Part shown: positions 42,444-51,962 of the stretch, piece by piece
Position numbering within the stretch: position 1 is the first letter of the stretch
How the letters are laid out: every line of letters begins with the position of its first letter
NCBI GenBank assembly: GCA_964598765.1
Contig: CAZRCZ010000008.1
Coordinates: 1-64,000 of the forward strand
DNA length: 64,000 nucleotides
Direction of reading: 5' to 3'
From: CAZRCZ01 sp964598765
GTDB taxonomy: Bacteria > Sumerlaeota > Sumerlaeia > MVZB01 > JAJFLK01
Translations under genes and position numbers: made by a program
The notes under the pieces: model-generated
The model's database searches: none
Told to the model about the DNA's origin: nothing
What the model saw: the letters and a program-made list of their open reading frames with translations, nothing else

Positions 42444-44087
42444 CGCGCCATCCGAGCCGCGAACGGCTGTGCGCCTTTTTGCCATATTTTCAGCAAAGGC
42501 GTCAGCCTTTGCGGTTGTTGAGGTTGCGGGATTGGGGTTTCCATTGGCGTCGTCTTCATTATTGTCGTCTCCGTTGTCTTCTTCGTTGTCGTTTGAGGAT
42601 GAATCGTCAGCGTCTTTTTCTGTCCTCGAATCTTCAACGGGTGAAGAAGGAGGGACGGGCAAATAGGACAGAGCGATGGTTAACTCGTCCCCGTCGTAGG
42701 TGAGACGTTCCACGACGGCCTCGACGACGCGGCGTTTGCCTTGGGGCGTCATGTTGGGCCAGAAATGCGACAAGCGCCCGGCCTCGTTCAGGATTTCATC
42801 CGCCGACAGCAAATTGATTTTCAAGAAATCGACTGCCGCTTCCGTTTTCGGAATTTCCTCGCGAAGTTCGGACAGGCGCGCCTCCATCGGCTTGTGGCGC
42901 TCCCCGAATCCCTGTGGGGTGATCTGATCGGCGACGTAAAGCTGATAGACTTTGTCCATCTCGGAGCGCAGGTTTTTTTCCTCCCGTCGAAGCGTTTCCA
43001 GCAGTTCCAGACGGTTTTGAAGGTCTTGGTTCTTGGCCTCCAGATACTTGTTCAGTTCCCCGCGCGAAAGCATGTATCCCCGAAGCTGGGCGATGAAGTG
43101 TTCCTCCAGATCGGCGACCTCAATCTTGGTTCGGCACTTGGCGCAGACATATTTGGGGGTGTTGGAGGGGACATACATTTTCCGTCCGCACGCGCAATAG
43201 AGAAGGCCGGAGAATAGCTGGACGGTCGGTTTGGCAACCGGTTTTCGCCCCTCGTCCCTTTCGCGCAGGATTGCGGCGCAGGCGTCCCATGTTTCGGCGT
43301 CCAGAATCGGCTCGACCTCTTGATAGACCCAATCGGACTCGGGTTTCAACTTCCACCCCTTGCCTTGGGTGTCGTGGTTCATGTAATTGGCGCGATGAAG
43401 TCCCTTGGGGGTCGAATCGCGCAGATACTTCTCAATGGTATTGGGAGCAAACGGCTTGCCTTTGCGTGTCCTATGCCCCGCCTTGTTCAGTAGCCGGGCC
43501 ACGGTTCGGATTCGTTTGTGCCGGACGAAAAGCTCATGGACCAATCGCCGGACGGGGGCTTCGTCCGCGTGCGGCATGAGTTTCCCGTCTTTCCACTGAT
43601 AGCCGAACGGGGCCGGACCGCCGAGCGACTTGCCCAGTTTCGCGCGGATCGGGACCGAGGCGGCCACGCGGGAGGCGATTTCCTCCCGCTCCCAATGCGC
43701 CAGAGCCGCGAAGATCGTGTAGAAAAGCCGTCCGGCGGGGGTCGAGGTGTCAATCGATTCCTGAAGACAAATCAAATCGGCGTCGTGCTTTTGAAAGAAC
43801 TCGGAGAATTCGAGAAGTTCGCGCGTGTTGCGCCCCAAGCGCGCGAGTTTGGAAAAGATCAATCCGGTGATGTGGCCGCGCTCCACGTCCTTCATCATGC
43901 GGCGGGCTTCGGCGTGTCCGATGACCGATTTTCCGGAGACCCCTTCCAAATGATAAACGTCGGCGACGCGCCACCCCTTGGATTCAGCGTAGGCACGGGC
44001 GCGCGCCTCGTGGTGTTGGGGACTTTCTCCCTTGGCTTGATCTTCGGTCGAGACCCGAATCCAGATGCCGACGCGCTTGCCGGCCAT
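42270..44087 (-). CDS. Large serine recombinase (integrase)
   Basis: About 605 aa. GIWIRVSTEDQAKGESPQHH holds the nucleophile Ser13. The catalytic domain continues with GLIFSKLARLGRNTRELLEF and the SR domain to about 150. A recombinase domain (PAPFGYQWKDGKLMPHADEA) and a zinc ribbon (LLYCACGRKMYVPS, YVCAKC) follow, then a long coiled coil (about 370-440) typical of phiC31/Bxb1-type integrases. Start at 44087 has GGAGAAACA directly upstream. An acidic Asp/Asn-rich tail (about 515-550) leads into sequence that is antisense to the sialidase gene (below 42443), so the last 58 codons come from the host side of the junction. It should catalyse attP x attB integration without host factors. Confidence 0.93.
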   Translation of the reverse strand: MAGKRVGIWIRVSTEDQAKGESPQHHEARARAYAESKGWRVADVYHLEGVSGKSVIGHAEARRMMKDVERGHITGLIFSKLARLGRNTRELLEFSEFFQKHDADLICLQESIDTSTPAGRLFYTIFAALAHWEREEIASRVAASVPIRAKLGKSLGGPAPFGYQWKDGKLMPHADEAPVRRLVHELFVRHKRIRTVARLLNKAGHRTRKGKPFAPNTIEKYLRDSTPKGLHRANYMNHDTQGKGWKLKPESDWVYQEVEPILDAETWDACAAILRERDEGRKPVAKPTVQLFSGLLYCACGRKMYVPSNTPKYVCAKCRTKIEVADLEEHFIAQLRGYMLSRGELNKYLEAKNQDLQNRLELLETLRREEKNLRSEMDKVYQLYVADQITPQGFGERHKPMEARLSELREEIPKTEAAVDFLKINLLSADEILNEAGRLSHFWPNMTPQGKRRVVEAVVERLTYDGDELTIALSYLPVPPSSPVEDSRTEKDADDSSSNDNEEDNGDDNNEDDANGNPNPATSTTAKADAFAENMAKRRTAVRGSDGASLFPRVPYRRGDVAFRPGLAVPHIIKRDDFSVGALERSGITQVAVAAVVAQDEFLAP

Positions 44088-44331
44088 TGTTTCTCCGTTC
44101 TTGGCAATCATCGTTTGTCCCTCCCCTCATCCAATTGTGAGCCGTTTAAGCGAGCGTTCGCGGTCCATCGGCTCCGATCGAGCCATCTATTCAACATTCC
44201 GCCGCGACGGCTTCAATGGAACACACCGCATTATACTTCGTGCCGCGTCAAGTTGCGCCCTTTTTTCACTCTGATAAAATGCCGGAGATAGGTCTTTCTA
44301 ACCAATTCCAAAAGAAAGGAGGCAAGGCAAC

Positions 44332-44769
44332 ATGAAGCGTATCCCACTGGTTTCCCTGCGGCTTGTCCGCGAGAAAACCATCCCCTACCAGACCCGCAAT
44401 CTCGAAAATTCCCAAGCGGTTTACGAAATGTTTCGGCATCTGGCCGAAGACTTGGACCGCGAGGCCCTTTGGGTGGCGTGTCTGGACATCAGGAACAACG
44501 TGACGTGCCTGTCGCAACTCTCGCTGGGGACGATTACCAACGCGCCGCTCTCCCCCCGCGAGGTCATGAAGACCGCACTGGCGGCCAACGCCACCGCCGT
44601 CATCCTGATCCATAATCACCCCAGCGGCGACCCCGAGCCGAGTCCGGAGGACAGAACCGCGACCAACGCGGTCAAGGCCGCCGGCCAAATGCTTGGGATC
44701 AGGGTTTTGGATCATCTGATTGTCGGCTACGGGAGCTACCACTCCCTCGCCGACCATGGCGGCCTCTGA
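44332..44769 (+). CDS. radC: RadC-family JAB-domain protein
   Basis: 145 aa, a short RadC that lacks the N-terminal HhH domain. The JAMM metal site is complete: ILIHNHPSGDPEPSPEDR. LGTITNAPLSPREVMKTALA and RVLDHLIVGYGSYHSLADHG are typical of the family. AGGAGG lies nine bases before the ATG. Such mini-RadC proteins are common on plasmids and integrative elements and are of unknown function, despite the historical link to DNA repair. It is divergent from the integrase and convergent on the large ATPase gene. Confidence 0.92.
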   Translation: MKRIPLVSLRLVREKTIPYQTRNLENSQAVYEMFRHLAEDLDREALWVACLDIRNNVTCLSQLSLGTITNAPLSPREVMKTALAANATAVILIHNHPSGDPEPSPEDRTATNAVKAAGQMLGIRVLDHLIVGYGSYHSLADHGGL

Positions 44770-44783
44770 CGGGGCCGCCTTTC

Positions 44784-47700
44784 TCATGCCCCGCGCTTTT
44801 TGCTTTCCTTTGCCTTGCGCAATTCCTCGATGGACTCGACAACCGATTCGTGAAGGTCCCGCCGTTTGGCTTGTTTGGCGACCTTGTCCGATGGGCGAAA
44901 CTCGACCTTCACCTTGATCCCCTTGGAGCGTCTTTCCCCCGACGCGAGGCGCGCGTCAATTTCCTCGATCATCTCGAACAATCGGTCCGGATTCAGAAAC
45001 CGAACCTTTTCCATGTCTTCGGCGGAGAGTTTCTTCTTTGCGGCGTCCTCGATCTTTTTCAGGTGTTTGGGGTCGGTTGAAACCGAAACGATCCTTCCGA
45101 TTCCCGCCTTCACGCATTTCTCAAGGTTGCCGATTTCCTTCTCGACCGGCGTGGTCACGCCGATTTCGCAGGCGATGATTTGTCCTTCCTTCTCCAACGC
45201 CACGTCAACGCTTCCCGCTCCCGCAAGGATCGGTTGCTCGATCGTCGCCTTCCATCCCATTCCCTCGGCCCATTGCTTAATGAGGCGTTGCAGATGTTTA
45301 TGTTCCCGTCCCCCGCGCCCCGGCGTCGGCGGCTCGGGCGGAATCGGTTTGGGCTTGGGTTGAGATGGAGCCGACCGTTCGTATGCAACCGTTGCCTCCC
45401 CCGTCCAAGGCGGAGACGGGAGCGGCTTTTCATCGCGCGCCATTGAGTCTGGAGGAACTTTCGACTCCGTTGGCGGGGACTGCCCGGCACCGGACGCTTC
45501 TTGTTTCCGCGCGCTTTCCGGTTGGGTTGCCCCGGATGGTTCCTTTTTCTCTTTGGTCTTCGCGGCGGGCTTCTGTTGCTCCGTGCTCCCCAATTCCGGC
45601 GCGTCCCGCGCCAATTCCGCTTCAACCAAGTCGCGCCGCGTTCCATAACGCTGGCGCGAAAGTTGGGTTATCAACGCGAGGCGTTCTTTCGCCAAGGCCC
45701 GATCCACGGCATCAAGCGTCGAGGTCTTCAAATTGAAATCATATTCGGCCCTTTCCATCCGGCAGACCGCCTCTCCTGTGCCGAGATTTTGCAGGTCTTT
45801 GGCCTCGAAAAACGAAAACCCATCGGCCAACTTCGCGGCGTCCTGATCCCCGACGCGGAAACAGACGCGCGTGAAGGGACTGGAAAGAACCGTGCTTGCG
45901 ATTTCGCTCCCGACTCCCAACTGGCGTAGCTCTTGGTGCGCCATCACCAACCCCAGCCGATATTTGCGCGCGCCGGTCAGGATGGACGCCATTGAGGGGG
46001 TCGTGAAATTATGGAACTCATCCATGTAAAGGTAAAAGGGGCGGCGGTCCGACGCCTTCAGTTCTTGGCGCGCCAGCGTCAATTGATGGAACTTGGAGAC
46101 CAGCAACGTTCCGAGCAGATAAGCGTTTTCCTCTCCAATCGCCCCTTGCGCGAGTTTGGCGAGGAAAATCTTCCCCGTGTTCATGATCTCGGCGAAATCG
46201 AGCTTGTTCTCCCTCTGCGCGACCATGTGGCGGATCAATTTAGGGCGGAGGAACGTGTCCAAACGGGTGAGAAGGGGGGCTTGGGGCTTGCCCGCGAGGA
46301 GCGGGAATTCCTTTTGCCAGTAATAAACATTCTCGGCGTCCTTGACCGTTTTCAAGAACTCCATCCGATATTCCTTCTCCACCAGAAACCGCCTCAAGTC
46401 CCGCAACGTTCCCCCCCGCTCGCTCTCCAAGAACGACAACACCGCGTTGCCCAAGACCGAGGTCATCTGGTCCCCCCATGAGGTCGAAAGCCGCCGGAAG
46501 ACCGAAACAAGGTCCGACGCCAAAAGATGCTTCTCCGTTTCCGAATGAGCCGAGAGAATGTTGAACCCGATCGGATATTCCCCGTCCGATGGGTCGAGTA
46601 GGATCACGTCTCCATACCGCTTCTCCGGAACGCGCTCCAAAATCTGGTCAATCAAGTCGCCGTGCGGGTCGAGCACCGCCAGACCGTTTCCTTGTTCAAG
46701 GTCCTGAAGAATCATGTTGAGCAGGAAGGTGGACTTCCCCGTCCCCGTCGCGCCGATCACGTAGGCGTGCCTCACGCGCTGGTCCGCCGAAAGCGTGACC
46801 GTCCGGTTCCGCCCCTCATGTTCGTTCTCCCCCAAGACCAACTCATGCCCAAGGGCGAGCGCGGGCGCGGCTTTGGTTTTGGTTGATTGTCTTTTGAGTT
46901 TGGGTGAGCGGACCGACGCCGACGGCAGATGGACGAGCGAGACCAGTTCCTCGGAATTGAGAAGCATCCCCGTCCGGTGCGACCTGCGCTCCACTAAATC
47001 CCGCTCGTGGCTCTCTTCGGGATAATCCCGGTTGTGGAGCGGGGCCAGTTCGTTGCCGGTGGGATCGCCAAATTGCGCCAGAGCGCCCCCCAGCGCCTTC
47101 ACGATCCCCCAAGCGCGGTCTTCGGAGGGGCTTTGCGCCGCCGCGCGCAGGACCACGGCGTAAAGGGGCTGGGAAATCTTTTGTCTGGCAAGAGCCACCA
47201 TCTCCGTCGCGTTGGCGAAGAGGGGCTTTCCTTCGGAGTTGGACACCGACTGCAGGATGCTCTCCGCCCAAGGCATTCGCGCGGGGGTGAAAAGAATTTG
47301 GAGCATTCCCAGTTCACCCTGTTGCAGATTGGAAAGCGCCCCCACGATCGGGATCAGCGGATCTGCATCAAATCCCCCGTAGCTCTTGAGCGGACGGACA
47401 AACTCATGGGCAAGGGCGAAATCCACAAGGACCGACGCCTTCGGGTCCGGTCCATTCCAGCTTCGAGCCAAATGCCCCTCCCTTTCCAGAACGGTCGCTT
47501 CGGGGAAGTAGGCGGCAAGCTGTTCGCGGAGCGGATATTGATCCTCTTCATGGCAGGCCAGTTGAACGGTGATCCCCTCATGAACTCCGATGATCTCGAA
47601 GCTGAGAGGCTTTTTGCAGTAGGTCAGGGCGATCAGAAATTGGCTGGCGAACGTATGCGAGACCTTGAGTAATGCGGGCAACGCAACCTCGAATTCAAGG

Positions 47701-48047
47701 ATCGGCGAGTCGTCCCGCGCGATCTCGACATCGGGTTCGGCCAACGCCTCCGCTTGATCTTCTTCCAAGTCCTCATCCCGGGAGCGCCGGCTTCCGCTCA
47801 AAAGCCGTTGCAGTCCCGTGATAATCGAACTGAAAAAATCCTCACGCTGGCCGTCATCCGCGCCGGGAAGGGGCGGGCAAAGATCGGGAAGACGGAGGAA
47901 GGGAAGGAACGGAGGCTCAAGCCCGACTGGATTGTCCCAAAGAAACCAGCCCCGCCCGCGGATCTCCCAATCGTAAAATTGGCGCGTCAGGGCTTCTTGG
48001 ATCGAGGAGGGCAGATAGGCCGGGGGCGGATGGGATCCGCGGTTCAT
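44784..48047 (-). CDS. Large VirD4/HerA-type ATPase with C-terminal domain
   Basis: 1087 aa. Residues 1-380 are an N-terminal domain without a recognised family. Walker A is VIGATGTGKSTFLLNMILQD (about 430) and Walker B YLYMDEFHNFTTPSMASILT (about 700). AVLDPHGDLIDQIL and YRLGLVMAHQELRQLGVGSE are the signature of the DUF87/TraG-like coupling family. A disordered Pro/Lys/Glu segment (about 835-935) leads to a C-terminal domain with SVDVALEKEGQIIACEIGVT and VSTDPKHLKKIEDAAKKKLS, which looks like a degraded restriction-like nuclease fold. It probably moves DNA or protein substrates across the membrane or along DNA. The GGAG before the ATG is good. It shares motifs with the ATPase at 58299. Confidence 0.85.
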   Translation of the reverse strand: MNRGSHPPPAYLPSSIQEALTRQFYDWEIRGRGWFLWDNPVGLEPPFLPFLRLPDLCPPLPGADDGQREDFFSSIITGLQRLLSGSRRSRDEDLEEDQAEALAEPDVEIARDDSPILEFEVALPALLKVSHTFASQFLIALTYCKKPLSFEIIGVHEGITVQLACHEEDQYPLREQLAAYFPEATVLEREGHLARSWNGPDPKASVLVDFALAHEFVRPLKSYGGFDADPLIPIVGALSNLQQGELGMLQILFTPARMPWAESILQSVSNSEGKPLFANATEMVALARQKISQPLYAVVLRAAAQSPSEDRAWGIVKALGGALAQFGDPTGNELAPLHNRDYPEESHERDLVERRSHRTGMLLNSEELVSLVHLPSASVRSPKLKRQSTKTKAAPALALGHELVLGENEHEGRNRTVTLSADQRVRHAYVIGATGTGKSTFLLNMILQDLEQGNGLAVLDPHGDLIDQILERVPEKRYGDVILLDPSDGEYPIGFNILSAHSETEKHLLASDLVSVFRRLSTSWGDQMTSVLGNAVLSFLESERGGTLRDLRRFLVEKEYRMEFLKTVKDAENVYYWQKEFPLLAGKPQAPLLTRLDTFLRPKLIRHMVAQRENKLDFAEIMNTGKIFLAKLAQGAIGEENAYLLGTLLVSKFHQLTLARQELKASDRRPFYLYMDEFHNFTTPSMASILTGARKYRLGLVMAHQELRQLGVGSEIASTVLSSPFTRVCFRVGDQDAAKLADGFSFFEAKDLQNLGTGEAVCRMERAEYDFNLKTSTLDAVDRALAKERLALITQLSRQRYGTRRDLVEAELARDAPELGSTEQQKPAAKTKEKKEPSGATQPESARKQEASGAGQSPPTESKVPPDSMARDEKPLPSPPWTGEATVAYERSAPSQPKPKPIPPEPPTPGRGGREHKHLQRLIKQWAEGMGWKATIEQPILAGAGSVDVALEKEGQIIACEIGVTTPVEKEIGNLEKCVKAGIGRIVSVSTDPKHLKKIEDAAKKKLSAEDMEKVRFLNPDRLFEMIEEIDARLASGERRSKGIKVKVEFRPSDKVAKQAKRRDLHESVVESIEELRKAKESKKRGA

Positions 48048-48064
48048 GGGTCATCTCCGCCGCA

Positions 48065-48874
48065 TCATCTTCCGAAAAGGCCGGAGAAGAGCGGCTTCAG
48101 CACGAACTCCGGTTTGCGTTCGTCCTCGTTCATGGGCCTTAGACCTTGGGCGCCGCTCAACCCGTCAATCACCTCCATCATCGCAGAATGGACGGACTTC
48201 TGGAACATCGCCGCCGTGTCCTGCTCGAAATAGGTGAGGGGGCGGAAAAACCGGTCGTGGATCGCCAGAAAAAACGTCATGCCGGAAAAAAACTCCTCCA
48301 GCGCGATTCGATTCTCGACCGTGCTCTCCATAGGATCCGAACGGACGAGCCAGATCGTCAGGATGATAAGGAGCGGAACAAACGCCAACGCGAGCACCCA
48401 GAAGATTCCATAGGCCAAGTATCCCCTGACCAAAAGCCACCAAAAGCCTCCCAGCCTCTCAATAATCACGATCGACAGCGCCGTCGCCCCCATGCCAAGG
48501 TAATGGAATTTCGTCAGCGCGGGCGGGAGAATCACCAGCCATGACGAAAAGAAAAAGTCCACTCCGAAAGGGGCGGCGCAGATGTCATACACGTAACGCC
48601 CCCGCTCGATACGGAGATATTCGCGACGGGCCGAGAAGAGTCCCCTTTCCTTCCACGTCACTCGTCCCATTCGAAGCTCCGGGATTCTCTTTCGCGCCAT
48701 GACCTCCTCCACGGCGGCATAGTATTCAAGCGGCGAGAATCGGCTTTTGCGAAAGAGATGGCTCCATCTCGCATACTCCACCGCTTTGCGCGTCTTGCGC
48801 GCTCCCGGCCAAAAGGGACCAAGCGCTTGGGTCAGATCATGCGCCATCGAATCGTCTGTCATGGAACGCCTCAT
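48065..48874 (-). CDS. Hypothetical inner-membrane protein, linked to the large ATPase
   Basis: 269 aa with about four hydrophobic segments (GVDFFFSSWLVILPPALTKF; LSIVIIERLGGFWWLLVRG; YLAYGIFWVLALAFVPLLII). The N-terminal 110 residues are soluble and basic. Its stop lies 17 bp before the ATPase start. It may anchor the ATPase at the membrane, as VirD4-type proteins often require a membrane partner. Family not recognised. Confidence 0.6.
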   Translation of the reverse strand: MRRSMTDDSMAHDLTQALGPFWPGARKTRKAVEYARWSHLFRKSRFSPLEYYAAVEEVMARKRIPELRMGRVTWKERGLFSARREYLRIERGRYVYDICAAPFGVDFFFSSWLVILPPALTKFHYLGMGATALSIVIIERLGGFWWLLVRGYLAYGIFWVLALAFVPLLIILTIWLVRSDPMESTVENRIALEEFFSGMTFFLAIHDRFFRPLTYFEQDTAAMFQKSVHSAMMEVIDGLSGAQGLRPMNEDERKPEFVLKPLFSGLFGR

Positions 48875-49098
48875 TCATCCCGTGAATCTTGTGAGCCACG
48901 CGCAACCCATTTTAGAAGCGGCTCCGCAATTCTCAATCTCAAAGCATGATTGAACCTCCGGATTTCGCATTGAGGTGAGCCTCGATCATCGAAGTTGCGA
49001 GCCCGTCTCGCTATCAACACCCCCGGCTTGCCGATCTGACAGGGTCTGTTAGACTTCCCAAGGGGGGCCGTCATTCAACTCCCTCTCCCATCGCCCCT

Positions 49099-49308
49099 AT
49101 GTCCCTCCCCCGCAAATTTTATACCGGCATCGGCCTCGATCCCGAAGTGATCGAGTTTTTGGCCGATCTCGCCCGCCAGACCGAGCGGCCCCGAAGTTGG
49201 CTGATTAACGCCATTGTCCGCGAGAAAGCCCAAAGGCTCCGCGAGGAGCGCGAGACCAAAACCGCCGAGTTTCGCAGAAGAAGCGAGCCGCCCGTCATCC
49301 GCGCCTGA
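49099..49308 (+). CDS. Ribbon-helix-helix (CopG-like) protein
   Basis: 69 aa. A beta strand (KFYTGIGLDP) is followed by helices EVIEFLADLARQTERPRSWL and INAIVREKAQRLREERE, the RHH_1 pattern. Such proteins repress plasmid replication or partition operons. It lies directly ahead of the Rep gene (27-bp gap), so it is a candidate copy-number or autoregulator. Confidence 0.75.
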   Translation: MSLPRKFYTGIGLDPEVIEFLADLARQTERPRSWLINAIVREKAQRLREERETKTAEFRRRSEPPVIRA

Positions 49309-49335
49309 TTTTCCACTCCCATCCCAACCCATTTC

Positions 49336-51177
49336 ATGCCCAAACTTGCCCATGAAAATCGAATCAAGGTTTCCGCCGAGGAGCAATCCGCCGTCGCGGT
49401 AAAGTCTTCGGCGTCGTTCCAAGGCTTCGCCTCTCCCCGTTCCAACACCACCTACACGCCCAACCAATTCTTTGACCTTTGTATTCCGCATTCCTCGCGC
49501 GGCGTGGTCCGCCTTGTCGCTTACCTCATCCGACGGACGCTCGGATGGTGCGACGCCGAGGGAAATCCGCAGGAGGAGCGCGTCGCCGTTTCCTACCAAG
49601 AGCTTGTTGCCCGCGCCGGCATCAGCCGGCAAATGATCCGCGAATCGCTCAACGAAGCCCTCGCGGGACATTTCATCCGTTGCGTCCGATCACCAAGGGC
49701 AAGAGCTTCGGGCGACGCCGGCCAGACCGCGCTCTATACCCTTTGTTGGGATGACTCGGACTCCTACGTGAAAGACCCCAAACAATTTAGAGGGTTCTTT
49801 GAACGCGAGGGAAACCGAACCGACATCCCCAACGAATTCTTCGACCGCTTGATTCCCAACGAACCGCTCGCCGTCATCAAGGCGGTCGGCTCGATCATCC
49901 GCTTCTCCATCGGATTTCAGGCGCAACGCGGCGTCCGACGCCAGCAGGTCCGGCTTTCCTACAGCGACATCCAGCGTTACGCCCGCATCGCCGGACGCGC
50001 CACCTTGAGCGCGGCGTTGGCGACCGCCCTTCGCAGAAACTACATCCTCCGGCTTGAGCAGGGCGTTTTTGATCCCGACGCCGGGCGCGCGAGCCGCCCC
50101 GCGCTCTACGCCCTCAAGTGGGCCGACGGATACGGCGCTATCATCGGTCAGAAAATCGAACCGGGTGAATTCGCGTCAAATTCGGATCATCGGTCAGAAA
50201 TCCGAACCGGGATCGGTCAGAAAATTGAACCGGAAGAACGGTCAGATTTCCGAACCGGCATAGAAATGAAACAAACAAATGAAACTTTCAAACAGCAAAC
50301 AGAGCTTGATGATGCGAAAATTCAATTTTCTTGGAAGGCGTTGAAAAAGCAGGGATTCGATTCCAAGACCGCCAATGCGTTGGCAAGCCGATACGCCAAA
50401 ACCGACATCGAGAACCAAATCCGCTGGCTCGCGCTTCGCAATCCCGCGCGCAACGCGCTCGGAATGTTGCGACGCGCCATCGAGGAGGACTGGCCCGATC
50501 CGACGATCAGCACCGCGAATCTTCACTCGCCGGGCGCGGTCTTCGCCGCCCATTTCCACGCCGCCCTCGCCGGCAACGACGGCGAACCGGTTGCCGAACC
50601 TTCTTCCCGCGACACCGCCGCCGGGGAACGATACTTTTCAAAGTTGACCGCGCTCGACGACGGCAAAACCGGACCCGCCGATTGGGGATGCGCTTTCGCC
50701 CGCCTAATCGCCGAGGAACCGCCGAGCCTCGCGCAAAGGGGAATTTTCCTTTCCTTTGCCCTCACGCTTCGCGGCGACGCCTTCTATCAACGTCAAAAGA
50801 CCGCCATGAAACTTGAGCGCATCAGGGCTGAACAGACCGCGAGGGACAACCATCTGGCCCTTCACCGCGCCGACTGGATTGCCTACCTCAAAACCGAGGC
50901 CGAACGGGTGAAGGAGGAACGTCCCGACGACTTCGCCCAATTCGAGTCCCACCGCGCCGAGGAACGCCGCCGGATGATCGAATCCCCTTGGGCGGTTTTC
51001 ATCGAGGAGCGTCTTGCCCGCTACGACCGGGAAGAACGCCGATTGCTCGATTTCCAAAAATTCTTCGCCCCCGAAATTCTCGATTTCTGGACGTGGGACG
51101 CGCGGTTGAATCCAAAGCCATTTAACCCCGCGCAACCATCGGCGCGAACGCAAGCCTCAACACAAACAACACCATGA
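49336..51177 (+). CDS. Putative replication initiator with two winged-helix domains
   Basis: 613 aa. Two related winged-helix domains are visible. The first (about 45-140) holds YTPNQFFDLCIPHSSRGVVR, LIRRTLGWCD and VSYQELVARAGISRQMIRES. The second (about 165-275) holds DIPNEFFDRLIPNEPLAVIK, IIRFSIGFQAQ and LSYSDIQRYARIAGRATLSA. This doubling resembles phage O/RepA-like initiators that bind iterons. Residues about 275-320 are encoded by the tandem DNA repeats at 50143-50258. The C-terminal half is helical (EDWPDPTISTANLHSPG; RAEERRRMIESPWAVF). The stop overlaps parA as ATGA. A direct role in replication is inferred from context. Confidence 0.75.
   Translation: MPKLAHENRIKVSAEEQSAVAVKSSASFQGFASPRSNTTYTPNQFFDLCIPHSSRGVVRLVAYLIRRTLGWCDAEGNPQEERVAVSYQELVARAGISRQMIRESLNEALAGHFIRCVRSPRARASGDAGQTALYTLCWDDSDSYVKDPKQFRGFFEREGNRTDIPNEFFDRLIPNEPLAVIKAVGSIIRFSIGFQAQRGVRRQQVRLSYSDIQRYARIAGRATLSAALATALRRNYILRLEQGVFDPDAGRASRPALYALKWADGYGAIIGQKIEPGEFASNSDHRSEIRTGIGQKIEPEERSDFRTGIEMKQTNETFKQQTELDDAKIQFSWKALKKQGFDSKTANALASRYAKTDIENQIRWLALRNPARNALGMLRRAIEEDWPDPTISTANLHSPGAVFAAHFHAALAGNDGEPVAEPSSRDTAAGERYFSKLTALDDGKTGPADWGCAFARLIAEEPPSLAQRGIFLSFALTLRGDAFYQRQKTAMKLERIRAEQTARDNHLALHRADWIAYLKTEAERVKEERPDDFAQFESHRAEERRRMIESPWAVFIEERLARYDREERRLLDFQKFFAPEILDFWTWDARLNPKPFNPAQPSARTQASTQTTP
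50143..50258 (+). repeat. Iteron-like tandem repeats inside the Rep gene (putative origin)
   Basis: Four imperfect copies of ATCGGTCAGAAAATCGAACC start at 50143, 50189, 50212 and 50237, spaced 46, 23 and 25 bp. A degenerate unit at 50166-50188 fills the first gap, so the array is five units of about 23 bp (two helical turns). It encodes the Rep repeat IGQKIEP / IRTG. As in lambda gene O, initiator binding sites may lie inside the initiator gene. Confidence 0.65.
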
Positions 51178-51962
51178 AAATCATTACCGTCATCAACGCC
51201 AAGGGGGGATGCGGCAAAAGCACGATTGCGATGAATCTCGCGTTGGGTCTGGCCTTGCGCGGTTTTCAAACCCTTCTTCTCGACATGGACCCCCAAGCCC
51301 AACTCACCCAATGGCTCCACGCCGGAGACGGTCTCAAGAGCGACGGGACGCTCGTTGAATCCATCGGAGGGGAGCGCGCGATCTCCGAACTCATCCAGCC
51401 GACCCCCTTTGACCGGCTTCACTTCATTGCGAGCGCGGAAGGGTTGGAGGACGCCGGACGACGGATCACCGAGCGCGACGATTATCCGACGATGCTCGCG
51501 CGCCGCTTGGCGACCGACGCCCTCGCCCCCTACGCCTTCATCGTCATTGATTCCCCGAACCAAATCAGTCCCATCATGGAAAACGCCATTCTCCCCGCCG
51601 ATCTTTTCATCGTTCCCTTTGAGAGCACCAAGGCCGTCCGTAGCTACGCCAATTTCTACAAGTTGCTTTTGAAACTCCGCCCCGACACCGAAAACCTCGT
51701 TCTCCACGTTCTCAGCAATCTCTCCCGCCAGACCGGATTGCGGCGGCGCGTCCTGCAATGCCTCCAAGAAGAAGCCATCCCGCTGGCCCCCGCCGAAATG
51801 CGAAGTTGCGGCTGGCTTGCCCAAGTGGACGAGCATGGCGGCTCGATCTTTCACTACCGCCCCCGCTCGAAAGGAGCGGCGGACGCGAGCCGCCTTGTGG
51901 ACCTTGCCCTTGAATCATTATCCATGAGTCTTCAACCCCAACATGCAACTCCCGTCCGGTAA
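51174..51962 (+). CDS. parA: ParA partition ATPase
   Basis: 262 aa. The deviant Walker A is VINAKGGCGKSTIAMNLALG at residues 5-24. Walker A' and switch are LLLDMDPQAQLTQWLHAGDG and IVIDSPNQISPIMENAI. This is a small ParA without an N-terminal HTH, so its operon is probably regulated by another protein (such as ParB or RHH). It forms ATP-dependent DNA-bound gradients that move ParB-parS complexes. Coupled to Rep by ATGA and to parB by a 20-bp overlap. Confidence 0.95.
   Translation: MKIITVINAKGGCGKSTIAMNLALGLALRGFQTLLLDMDPQAQLTQWLHAGDGLKSDGTLVESIGGERAISELIQPTPFDRLHFIASAEGLEDAGRRITERDDYPTMLARRLATDALAPYAFIVIDSPNQISPIMENAILPADLFIVPFESTKAVRSYANFYKLLLKLRPDTENLVLHVLSNLSRQTGLRRRVLQCLQEEAIPLAPAEMRSCGWLAQVDEHGGSIFHYRPRSKGAADASRLVDLALESLSMSLQPQHATPVR

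Noticed and set aside
43518..44291. Plus-strand open frame of 257 codons
   Set aside because: Antisense to the serine recombinase.
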